The translations under genes were made by a program, and so were the position numbers. A model generated the notes under the pieces. It had not been told where the DNA came from, made no database searches, and was given only the letters and a program-made list of their open reading frames with translations. Positions 1 through 5,968 of a stretch of DNA of 6,383 bases are shown here, piece after piece. Source of the DNA: Pyrinomonadaceae bacterium (lineage in GTDB: Bacteria > Acidobacteriota > Blastocatellia > Pyrinomonadales > Pyrinomonadaceae); assembly GCA_014379795.1 (NCBI GenBank), contig JACMLC010000302.1, forward strand, positions 1 through 6,383. Direction: 5' to 3'. Each line of letters begins with the position of its first letter. Positions within the stretch are counted from its first letter, which is position 1.

Positions 1-1737
1 GCTGTTCATTGTTTCAGCAGTGCCTTCAGCAGCAGCCTTCTTCGCTTCTGCGAGAGCCTCTTCAACTTCCGTTGCGCCCGCGCTGTCCATCTTCTCGCGG
101 TTCTCTGTAAAGGTTTTCTCGACCTGATAGGTCAAACCGTCAAGACGATTGCGCGCCTCTATCTCTTCGCGCTTCTTCACGTCTTCAGCGGAATGCGATT
201 CGGCATCACGCATCATACGATCAATCTCATCTTTGGAGAGACCCGAAGAAGCTGTGATCGTAATCTTCTGCTCGCGCCCGGTGCCCATATCTTTAGCAGA
301 GACGTTGACGATGCCGTTAGCGTCTATGTCAAACGTGACTTCGATCTGCGGCATGCCGCGCGGCGCGGGCGGAATCCCGACCAGATGAAACTTGCCGAGC
401 GTGCGATTGTCCGCAGCCATCGGCCTCTCGCCCTGTATGACATGAACCTCGACGGACGTTTGATTGTCCGAAGCCGTCGAGAAGACTTCCGACTTGCGCG
501 TCGGAATCGTCGTGTTGCGCTCGATAAGCTTGGTCGCCACGCCGCCTAAGGTTTCGATGCCAAGCGAGAGCGGCGTCACATCCAGAAGCAGGATGTCCGT
601 CTTTTCGCCGGACAAGACGCCAGCCTGTACAGCCGCGCCGACCGCGACCACTTCGTCCGGGTTGACGGACTTGTTTGGCTCTTTCCCGAATAACTCCTTG
701 ACCAGTTCCTGCACCTTCGGAATACGCGTAGAGCCTCCGACCAGGACCACTTCATCAACCTTGCTGGCGTCAACGCCCGCATCCTTGATGGCCTGCTCGA
801 CCGGAGTTCTCAGGCGTTGCAAAATCTCGTCAATCAACTGCTCGAACTTCGCGCGCGTGAGCTTCATCACCAAATGCTTTGGCCCGGACTGGTCTGCGGT
901 AATGAAAGGCAGATTTATCTCCGTCTCCATCGCCGTTGAAAGCTCTATCTTGGCTTTTTCAGCGGACTCTTTCAGACGCTGCAAAGCCATCTTGTCATTC
1001 GACAGGTCAATGCCCTGATCTTTCTTGAACTCTTCGATAATCCATTCCATCAGGCGCTCGTCTATGTCGTCGCCGCCGAGATGTGTGTCGCCGTTGGTGG
1101 ATTTGACTTCGACGACGCCTTCGCCGACTTCCAGGATAGAGATGTCAAATGTGCCGCCGCCAAAGTCAAACACGGCGATGGTCTCATCCTTCTTCTTATC
1201 AAGGCCGTAAGCTAAGGCCGCAGCCGTCGGCTCGTTGACGATACGCATCACTTCGAGACCGGCGATCTTGCCCGCGTCTTTCGTGGCCTGCCGCTGTGCG
1301 TCGTTAAAGTAGGCCGGGACTGTGATGACAGCCTTGTCTACTTTCTGCCCGAGATAATCTTCCGCAGACTGCTTCATCTTTTGCAGGATCATCGCTGCGA
1401 TCTCCGGCGGGCTATAATCCTTGCCGCCTGCTTCAACGCGCACGTCGCGGTTACCGGCAGCTTTAACTTTATAAGGAACCTGCTTCATCTCTTCGCCCAC
1501 TTCATCGAAGTGCCGCCCCATGAAACGTTTGATCGAATAGATCGTGTTTTCAGGGTTGGTGACGGCCTGACGCTTGGCGACCTGACCGACGAGGCGGTTG
1601 CCGTCTTTGGTAAAGGCCACCACGGAGGGCGTCGTGCGACCGCCTTCAGAGTTAGTGATAATGGTCGGCTCGCCGCCTTCCATCACGGCCACAACGGAAT
1701 TGGTCGTGCCTAAATCAATGCCTATAATCTTGCTCAT
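1..1737 (-). CDS. dnaK: Molecular chaperone DnaK (Hsp70), C-terminal end cut by window edge
   Basis: Cytosolic ATP-driven chaperone that works with DnaJ and GrpE. The frame is open for 579 codons with no stop, so about 60 residues of the usual ~640 lie beyond position 1. Seen directly: the three Hsp70 signatures, IGIDLGTTNS (5-14), VFDFGGGTFDISIL (189-202) and VVLVGGSTRIPKVQ (330-343). Lys70, Glu169, Asp191 and Thr196 fall where the nucleotide-binding domain has its catalytic residues. The interdomain linker DILLLDVTPLSLG is at 381-393, followed by the beta substrate-binding domain (to about 500) and a charged helical lid. The region after Lys70 (RFMGRHFDEVGEEMKQVPYK) contains the insert typical of Gram-negative DnaK. 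The start is set by MSKIIGIDLGTTN and by GGAGA at 1749-1753, 11 nt upstream. The gene has its own promoter at 1893-1921. Whether grpE or dnaJ follows cannot be seen. Identity is essentially certain. Confidence 0.98.
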   Translation of the reverse strand, partial: MSKIIGIDLGTTNSVVAVMEGGEPTIITNSEGGRTTPSVVAFTKDGNRLVGQVAKRQAVTNPENTIYSIKRFMGRHFDEVGEEMKQVPYKVKAAGNRDVRVEAGGKDYSPPEIAAMILQKMKQSAEDYLGQKVDKAVITVPAYFNDAQRQATKDAGKIAGLEVMRIVNEPTAAALAYGLDKKKDETIAVFDFGGGTFDISILEVGEGVVEVKSTNGDTHLGGDDIDERLMEWIIEEFKKDQGIDLSNDKMALQRLKESAEKAKIELSTAMETEINLPFITADQSGPKHLVMKLTRAKFEQLIDEILQRLRTPVEQAIKDAGVDASKVDEVVLVGGSTRIPKVQELVKELFGKEPNKSVNPDEVVAVGAAVQAGVLSGEKTDILLLDVTPLSLGIETLGGVATKLIERNTTIPTRKSEVFSTASDNQTSVEVHVIQGERPMAADNRTLGKFHLVGIPPAPRGMPQIEVTFDIDANGIVNVSAKDMGTGREQKITITASSGLSKDEIDRMMRDAESHSAEDVKKREEIEARNRLDGLTYQVEKTFTENREKMDSAGATEVEEALAEAKKAAAEGTAETMNS

Positions 1738-1811
1738 TGCTCTTTTATTCTCCAAATATTAAGCTGTGGCTGCCTCTTCCCCAAAATAAAGATTGGACAG
1801 CCGCGCTGGAC

Positions 1812-1835
1812 GCGCCCGAATGCTTTTGCGCCCGA
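1812..1835. repeat. Short direct repeat GCGCCCGA in the dnaK leader
   Basis: The octamer GCGCCCGA occurs at 1812-1819 and 1828-1835, a 16-bp period, and each copy is followed by an ATGC-type tail (AATGC, TAAATGC). It lies inside the predicted untranslated leader of dnaK, next to the hairpin at 1841-1862. It may be a regulatory site or chance; no known heat-shock operator matches it. Confidence 0.3.
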
Positions 1836-1840
1836 TAAAT

Positions 1841-1862
1841 GCTGTGAAATCTGTCTCACAGC
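1841..1862 (-). repeat. Perfect 7-bp hairpin in the dnaK leader
   Basis: GCTGTGA (1841-1847) and TCACAGC (1856-1862) are perfect inverted repeats around an 8-nt loop. With the predicted transcription start near 1886, the hairpin would form about 25 nt into a dnaK 5' leader of about 150 nt. It is far from the ribosome binding site and has no T-run, so it is neither an obvious terminator nor a direct site-blocking thermometer. It could stabilise the mRNA or be a protein-binding dyad; that role is inference. Confidence 0.45.
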
Positions 1863-1892
1863 CCGGTTTGCTACTAATTTGAACGCTGGCGC

Positions 1893-1921
1893 AGTATAAT
1901 ATCTGAGTGCCTTATTGTCAA
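1893..1921 (-). promoter_or_regulatory. Strong sigma70-type promoter of dnaK
   Basis: On the minus strand, TTGACA (1916-1921) is separated by exactly 17 nt from TATACT (1893-1898). That is a perfect -35 and a 5-of-6 -10 at optimal spacing. Initiation would be near 1886, leaving about 148 nt of leader before the dnaK ATG. The spacer holds GCACTC, the core of a CIRCE half-site, but the matching right arm is not convincing, so HrcA control is not claimed. No sigma32-type promoter is seen. Confidence 0.8.
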
Positions 1922-2015
1922 GTTTTAAGTGGGAAGCTGGCTGAGATTTTGCTGTTCATAGCTAAATCCAACAAGGAAAGGCTTTATTTGATTTTAGCAG
2001 TGATCGTGGAATGAC
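1922..2015. other. Spacer between pgsA stop and dnaK promoter, with one imperfect hairpin
   Basis: No gene is visible here. GATTTTGCT (1945-1953) and AGCTAAATC (1960-1968) form a 9-bp stem with one mismatch around a 6-nt loop. No T-run follows on the minus strand, so this is a poor intrinsic terminator for pgsA. Some read-through from pgsA into the dnaK leader is possible. Confidence 0.3.
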
Positions 2016-2615
2016 TTAATCGCTTTGCTTTCGCTCTTCATTGAGCAGCTTGGAAACGAAAAAGACGTAATGCAGGCCGGAGATTATCGAAAAGGCGAAG
2101 ACCGTGACGTAGACGGCGGGCAGGTAATAACCGCTGATCCACGAAGGAATGGTGGCGGCGAGGAGGATGGCTACGACGGCCAGAATCTGCACCGTTGTGT
2201 TCAGTTTGCCGAGCCATGAGGGACGAAAGCCTCTAAAGCCGGTCACGATATTGATGGCCGCTGCGCCGACCGTGATAAAGATGTCGCGGCTAATGACCGC
2301 AGTGGTTACCCAGAAAGGGACTGGCAAGTGGCTGGGGGGCTGTTGCTGCGGGCTGATAGAGGGGAGCGAAAGGACTATGAATGAGGTCACCAGCAGCAGC
2401 TTATCCGCTATCGGGTCGAGGATCGTGCCCAGTTGTGATTTCTGGTTAAAGCGGCGCGCAAACAATCCGTCCAGCCCGTCCGTGATGCCGGCGATGATAA
2501 AGACCGCCATCGCCCAAATAAATCTTTGATAAAACAAGAGCAAGACGAAAACCGGAACCAGCACCATGCGAAACATGGTGAGCACGTTGGGAAGCGTGAC
2601 AATGCGTGAAGACAT
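2016..2615 (-). CDS. pgsA: CDP-diacylglycerol--glycerol-3-phosphate 3-phosphatidyltransferase
   Basis: Integral inner-membrane enzyme that transfers phosphatidyl from CDP-diacylglycerol to glycerol 3-phosphate, giving phosphatidylglycerol phosphate, the committed step to phosphatidylglycerol and cardiolipin. The complete CDP-alcohol phosphotransferase motif is visible: Asp46, Asp49-Gly50, Ala53-Arg54, Gly63, Asp67, Asp71 (DGLDGLFAR, then G, then D and D at the family spacing). The N-terminal LPNVLTMFRMVLVPVFV and the later SRD (109-111) and GKLNT (136-140) fit the PgsA branch better than PssA or cardiolipin synthases. Hydrophobic segments are near 12-29, 33-45, 74-86, 103-124, 139-154 and 163-185. 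A Pro/Gln-rich loop at 85-99 looks a little long. The 199-residue ATG start is preferred. The frame stays open to a TTG at 2642, but those nine extra codons are translated tandem repeat. A weak GGGA lies 7 nt upstream, inside the repeat. The substrate is inferred from family resemblance. Confidence 0.88.
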   Translation of the reverse strand: MSSRIVTLPNVLTMFRMVLVPVFVLLLFYQRFIWAMAVFIIAGITDGLDGLFARRFNQKSQLGTILDPIADKLLLVTSFIVLSLPSISPQQQPPSHLPVPFWVTTAVISRDIFITVGAAAINIVTGFRGFRPSWLGKLNTTVQILAVVAILLAATIPSWISGYYLPAVYVTVFAFSIISGLHYVFFVSKLLNEERKQSD

Positions 2616-2620
2616 ATTTA

Positions 2621-2698
2621 AGTCCCAAGTCTCAAGTCTCAAGTCTCAAGTCAAAGACAAGTTTTTAACTTGGGACTTGGGACTTGGGGCTTGGGACT
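2621..2698. repeat. Large heptamer-built inverted repeat spanning stop-to-start gap
   Basis: The left arm (2621-2651) is tandem CAAGTCT-type heptamers. The right arm (2668-2698) is tandem ACTTGGG-type heptamers. The arms are complementary over 31 positions with 4 exceptions, around a 16-nt loop. Every exception is T in the left arm opposite G in the right arm. Plus-strand RNA would therefore pair throughout (27 Watson-Crick plus 4 G-U), while minus-strand RNA, the sense of both flanking genes, would have four A-C mismatches. The repeat overlaps the TAG of the upstream gene and ends 5 nt before the pgsA ATG. No T-tract follows, so it is not a classical terminator. Heptanucleotide tandem repeats (STRRs) are known from cyanobacteria; this resembles them in form only. 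Confidence 0.9.
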
Positions 2699-3569
2699 AA
2701 TTCGCGCAGCGTAGTTCGAGCAGTGAAACTTCCGGGGGGCAGCCGTAACGAACCGGCAAGACGACTGTGCCGAGGCCGCGCGTGACGTAGATTTGCGTCT
2801 GGCCTCTGCGCCCCAAGCCTCTCAGGATGCGGCGACGCGGTCTACCGGACGCGCTTTTCTCAGAGCGCCATGTAATCTGCCCGCCGTGTGTATGCCCGCT
2901 TAAGACCAAATCAACCCCGGCGCGCGCTGCGCGGCGCAGGATAATCGGATTATGCGCGAGCAGGAGCTTCATCTCGTCCGCGCGCGACCCGGCCAGCGCG
3001 AGCGGCAAATCTTCAAGGCCGACCATCGTATCGTCCACGCCCGCGAGCCAGAAAGATGCTCCGCCGAGTTCAAAGCGCATGCCTTCATTAACTAAGACCT
3101 GTATGCCCGCAAGGCGAAACAAATCCGTAATCAACGCTGCATCCGTCCAGTGGTCGTGATTCCCCAAGACAGCATAAACGCCGTGGCGCGCGCGCAGTCG
3201 CCCGAGCATTTCTGCGCAGGGGCTTGCGTATGACGGGTCGTGCGAGACGTAATCGCCGGTCAGCGCGATGATGTCCGGCTCAAGGCTATTGGCCGTCTCA
3301 ATCGCGTGCATGATCTGAGAGCGGCCTGTGAAAGGGCTGTGGTGTATGTCCGAGAGCTGGACTATGCGCAAGCCGTCAAGCTCTGGCGGCAAGCGGCGCA
3401 AAGCTATCTCGTGACGCTCGACGGAGAGCATGTAAGGCTCTGCGAGAGCCGCGCGCGCGGCTTGCGCGAGGCTCGCGGCCAAAGTGCGCAAAGGGGTTGC
3501 AGGCGGCTGCGCGTGGTTCGCGCGTCGCGGGGCGCGGCTGCGCTCTTTGAATCGAATCGTATTTGCCAT
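2697..3569 (-). CDS. Calcineurin-like metallophosphoesterase (YkuE/YaeI type)
   Basis: Two-metal phosphoesterase, probably acting at or near the membrane; the substrate is unknown. All the family blocks are present in order: SDIHH (Asp74, His76), TGDY (Asp106), GNHDH (Asn137, His138), LLLAHNP (His206) and SGHTHGGQ (His226, His228). The C-terminus (RGLGTVVLPVRYGCPPEVSLLEL) is characteristic of the YkuE/YaeI branch. The 290-residue length is normal. The first 20 residues are unusually basic (six Arg/Lys among the first 16), followed by an Ala-rich, possibly amphipathic helix at 26-44 instead of a clear transmembrane segment. No twin-arginine signal is seen. Met47 is an alternative start, but the AEPY just before it resembles the segment that precedes the core in relatives, so the first ATG is kept although no good Shine-Dalgarno is visible. 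Its promoter is at 3653-3681, and pgsA follows 81 nt downstream, so the two are probably co-transcribed. Confidence 0.9.
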   Translation of the reverse strand: MANTIRFKERSRAPRRANHAQPPATPLRTLAASLAQAARAALAEPYMLSVERHEIALRRLPPELDGLRIVQLSDIHHSPFTGRSQIMHAIETANSLEPDIIALTGDYVSHDPSYASPCAEMLGRLRARHGVYAVLGNHDHWTDAALITDLFRLAGIQVLVNEGMRFELGGASFWLAGVDDTMVGLEDLPLALAGSRADEMKLLLAHNPIILRRAARAGVDLVLSGHTHGGQITWRSEKSASGRPRRRILRGLGRRGQTQIYVTRGLGTVVLPVRYGCPPEVSLLELRCAN

Positions 3570-3584
3570 TATGAAATTTTAAGT

Positions 3585-3620
3585 GGGCAAGGCTTTTTCA
3601 GAAAGCAACTGTTCCTGCCC
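3585..3620 (-). other. Nested inverted repeats just upstream of the metallophosphoesterase start
   Basis: GGGCA (3585-3589) pairs with TGCCC (3616-3620). Inside these, GCTTT (3592-3596) pairs with AAAGC (3602-3606) around a 5-nt loop. The structure would sit in the predicted 5' leader, 15 nt before the ATG, with no T-run after it. It could shape translation initiation, but both stems are short and this may be chance. Confidence 0.25.
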
Positions 3621-3652
3621 GAACTTGGTCGGCCTTCCTCTAAAGCCCGCGC

Positions 3653-3681
3653 ATTATAGTGAGACCAGCGCGCGAGCGCAA
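3653..3681 (-). promoter_or_regulatory. Promoter of the metallophosphoesterase-pgsA unit
   Basis: On the minus strand a perfect TATAAT (3653-3658) lies 17 nt after TTGCGC (3676-3681). The -35 matches only at TTG plus the C in position 5, so the call rests mainly on the consensus -10 and the ideal spacing. Initiation near 3646 would give a leader of about 77 nt before the ATG at 3569. Confidence 0.6.
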
Positions 3682-3701
3682 GACCACAGAGGGACACGAA
3701 A

Positions 3702-3719
3702 CCTCAAGCTGTTGAGAGG
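3702..3719 (-). terminator. Possible weak terminator after the SLC13-DUF11 gene
   Basis: Read on the minus strand, CCTCTCAA pairs with TTGAGG around a CAGC loop, giving six pairs with a 2-nt bulge, followed by TTTCGT. It lies about 30 nt past the permease stop and before the next promoter, where a terminator would be expected. The stem is short and the T-run is only three, so it would be inefficient if real. Confidence 0.3.
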
Positions 3720-3750
3720 CAAGCTTTTAGACAAAACCGGCAGACGCATT

Positions 3751-5916
3751 TTAAGGAGAGATTGAAACCGTCTCTTTGATAGAATTGTTCTGCTTATCCG
3801 AATCAGGTGTCGGTGATTCGACCGTGACGACATTATCAATGAGCGCGCCGCCACCGGCAGAGTCGTTGACGAGTGCGACCAGCGTGACCGTCACTGACGC
3901 GCCGTTTGCCAGCGCGGGGAACGTCACGACGCGGTTGTTGCCTTCGCCGCCGCACACGCCGTCGCCCGTCGCGTTGCATGAAGCAAAAGTAACGGCGGCA
4001 GGCAGATTGCTCATCACCTTGACAGAGCGCGCGGTGTCCGGGCCTTTGTTCGTGAGGGCGATGGTATACGTCAGGCTGTGCCCCTTTGTGGCCGGTTTGG
4101 GCGAAGCGATCTGCGCCAGCGAAAGGTCTGCATTTTGCTGAATCGGCCAGAACACAGGCACCAGCAGCATGACGATAGCAAAGACCGCCACTGTGAGAAT
4201 CGAGCCGACTTTGACAAAATCAAAAAAGCGATAACGTCCCGGCGTAAAGATCAGGACGCAGGCAGGCTCAAGCGGCGTGAGAAACGAGCAAGAGGCGGCA
4301 TATGTGACCATCACCGCGAAGGTGCGCGGGTTCAGCCCGAGCGAGACGGCGGTCTTGATGGCAATCGGCACGACGACGAGCGCCGCCGCTTGATTCGACA
4401 TCGGCTGCGTCAACGCCACTGTCAGCACAAAGAACCCTGCCAGCACTGCCAGCCCGCCGTAATCGCCGACGCCGCGCACGATCATGTCTGCGAGATACTT
4501 GTCCGCCCCGCTCTTCTCCATCGCCGTCCCGAAGCTAATCATCCCGGCAATCAAGACGAGCAAGCGCCACTCGATCAGGTTATACATCTCCTGCATACGC
4601 ACGGCGCGGCTCGCCAGCAGGATCAGCACGCCGAGCAGCACGGCCACAGAAAGCGGCACACGCGCAGGGTGCGTAATCGAGAAGAAGAGAAAGACGCCGA
4701 ACGCGATGAGCGCCCAGCGACGCTTGCCGTATCGCCCGCGCCGCTCAGAGACATCTTCCAGCAGGAGCAAATTGCCGTCCGCGATTAGATGTTCAAGCTC
4801 TTCGCGTTTGCCTTGCACCAGCAGCACATCGCCAAAGCGCAAACTGACAGTGCTGAGCTTTGTCAGCAACGCGACGCCTTGACGATTAATCGCCAGCACC
4901 GCCAGCTCGTAACGCTGGCGGAATTTCAAGCCTTTGATTGTTCGCCCGACAAAGTCAGAGCCGCGCAAGACCATCACCTCGAACAGCTCTACCTCTTCGG
5001 TCTCAAGCAATGTGTCGCTCAGCTTAAAATCCGCTTTGATCTCTATGCCCGCTTCGGATTTGACGCGCAGGATGTCTTCGACCTTTCCCTGCACCAGCAA
5101 TAAATCGTTGGCCTGTATGACTTCGTGCGCGCTCGGCGCGATGCGTCCCTGCTTGCCGCGCATGATGCCGACGACCGTCAAATCCAGATCGTTGCTCAGG
5201 TTCGCCGCCGTTAAAGTTTTTCCGACGAGCGGCGAAGCTTCCAGCACGATGACTTCCGACAAGTATTCGCGGATGTGATATTGATCTGTCAGCGAATCCT
5301 CGCCGCCGCGTCTGGGCAAGAGGCGCAAACCCAAAAGCAGCATGTAGAGCATCCCGGCTGCGACGATCGGCACGCCCACCCACGTCAGCTCGAACATAGA
5401 GAACGGAGGCATGCTGTAACGCGTAATCGCGCCGCTCACGGCCAGATTTGTAGAAGTCCCGATCAGCGTGCAGGTGCCGCCCAGGATTGCGCCGAAGGCG
5501 AGCGGCATCAAGAGTTTTGACGGCGCGATGCGTGCGCGCTCGGACAATCCCAGCACGACCGGCACAAACATCGCCGTCGTGGTCGTATTCTTCATCACGG
5601 CTGCGGACATGGCCGCGACGATCATAATCAATGCTGTCAGACGAAACTCGCTGCCGCCCGCGATCTTGTGCAAACGCCTGCCGACAGTATCCACGACCCC
5701 CGTCTTGACCAGCCCGCCGGTCAGCACAAATAATCCCGCAATCGTAATAATGATGTCATTGCCAAAGCCCGCGAACGCCTCTCCGGCGGTCAGCGTTCCC
5801 GTCACCACCATCATAATGACCAGCAGGATGGTGACGATGTCTATAGGGATGCGCTCCGTGCCAAAGAGCACGACGGCGACCACCAGCAGAATCAGGACGA
5901 TGGCAATGGGACTCAT
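3751..5916 (-). CDS. SLC13/DASS-family permease with two TrkA-C domains and a C-terminal DUF11 domain
   Basis: Predicted inner-membrane anion transporter (sulfate, di- or tricarboxylate type; substrate not readable). Residues 1-200 hold the first membrane half: a helix at 4-20, the KNTTTTA hairpin at 109-115 (in place of the usual SNT) and GGTCTLIGTSTNL at 146-158. Residues about 218-289 and 308-384 are two TrkA-C/RCK-C domains, each ending in a DxLLVQGK strand. Residues about 401-590 are the second membrane half, with SNQ at 507-509 and FLTPLEP...TPGRYRFFDFVKVG at 545-571. This core of about 592 residues equals a whole YfbS-like permease. Directly after the last helix (VFWPIQQ), residues 596-718 form one DUF11 domain (ADLSLAQIASP, SLTYTIALTNKGPD, TPDSDKQNNS) with two cysteines, at 647 and 655. 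DASS proteins end outside the cytoplasm, so DUF11 would be periplasmic. Reading is continuous with no internal Met at the junction, so this is a fusion, not two genes. No Shine-Dalgarno precedes the ATG. Confidence 0.9.
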   Translation of the reverse strand: MSPIAIVLILLVVAVVLFGTERIPIDIVTILLVIMMVVTGTLTAGEAFAGFGNDIIITIAGLFVLTGGLVKTGVVDTVGRRLHKIAGGSEFRLTALIMIVAAMSAAVMKNTTTTAMFVPVVLGLSERARIAPSKLLMPLAFGAILGGTCTLIGTSTNLAVSGAITRYSMPPFSMFELTWVGVPIVAAGMLYMLLLGLRLLPRRGGEDSLTDQYHIREYLSEVIVLEASPLVGKTLTAANLSNDLDLTVVGIMRGKQGRIAPSAHEVIQANDLLLVQGKVEDILRVKSEAGIEIKADFKLSDTLLETEEVELFEVMVLRGSDFVGRTIKGLKFRQRYELAVLAINRQGVALLTKLSTVSLRFGDVLLVQGKREELEHLIADGNLLLLEDVSERRGRYGKRRWALIAFGVFLFFSITHPARVPLSVAVLLGVLILLASRAVRMQEMYNLIEWRLLVLIAGMISFGTAMEKSGADKYLADMIVRGVGDYGGLAVLAGFFVLTVALTQPMSNQAAALVVVPIAIKTAVSLGLNPRTFAVMVTYAASCSFLTPLEPACVLIFTPGRYRFFDFVKVGSILTVAVFAIVMLLVPVFWPIQQNADLSLAQIASPKPATKGHSLTYTIALTNKGPDTARSVKVMSNLPAAVTFASCNATGDGVCGGEGNNRVVTFPALANGASVTVTLVALVNDSAGGGALIDNVVTVESPTPDSDKQNNSIKETVSISP

Positions 5917-5919
5917 AGA

Positions 5920-5950
5920 CAGTTTACAGTTTTCAGTTTACAGTTTTCAG
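5920..5950. repeat. Heptamer tandem array next to the permease start
   Basis: Four 7-nt units, CAGTTTA and CAGTTTT alternating twice, are followed by CAG, giving a 14-bp period. The array ends 3 nt before the permease ATG and, with the predicted transcription start near 5950, would make up nearly the whole permease leader. It contains no Shine-Dalgarno sequence. The unit differs from the AAGTCTC/ACTTGGG array at 2621-2698 but has the same length. Confidence 0.9.
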
Positions 5951-5968
5951 ACGGCGATTATCCGCCTG
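5948..5968. promoter_or_regulatory. Operator-like dyad over the permease -10 box
   Basis: CAGACGG (5948-5954) and CCGCCTG (5962-5968) are inverted repeats with one mismatch in seven, around a 7-nt centre. The dyad covers the predicted -10 of the permease promoter and lies about 40 bp upstream of the response-regulator ATG. A bound dimer would be expected to block permease transcription. The regulator is unknown. A separate palindrome, GGAATTCC (5973-5980), lies in the promoter spacer. Confidence 0.4.

Noticed and set aside
464..1018. 184-codon open frame on the plus strand
   Set aside because: It is antisense to dnaK, whose reading frame shows all Hsp70 motifs; the plus-strand translation is low-complexity Ser/Thr/Arg with no recognisable domain.
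1884..1915. CIRCE operator (HrcA site) at the dnaK promoter
   Set aside because: GCACTC is present, but the partner arm matches GAGTGC at only four of six positions and requires an 8-nt rather than 9-nt spacer.
2616..2642. Extended TTG start of pgsA
   Set aside because: The nine added residues come from translating the heptamer repeat; the ATG at 2615 matches the family N-terminus.
2621..2698. CRISPR array or HAIR (HspR) operator
   Set aside because: The 7-nt units have no spacers, which excludes CRISPR. CTTGAG-like words occur only because of the repeat unit, and the site is not upstream of a heat-shock gene.
2621..2698. Intrinsic terminator after the metallophosphoesterase
   Set aside because: No T-tract follows the stem on the minus strand, and the pgsA start lies 5 nt beyond it.
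3755..3773. AGAGA/TCTCT inverted repeat at the 3' end of the permease gene
   Set aside because: A 5-bp stem with a 9-nt loop inside coding sequence and no T-run is expected by chance.
4078..4788. 236-codon open frame on the plus strand inside the permease
   Set aside because: The His/Arg/Gln-rich translation is the antisense shadow of hydrophobic codons in the permease; no start signal or domain is visible.
5024..5383. 119-codon minus-strand frame within the permease
   Set aside because: It is an out-of-frame Arg/Gly/Ala-rich shadow of the TrkA-C-coding region of the permease.
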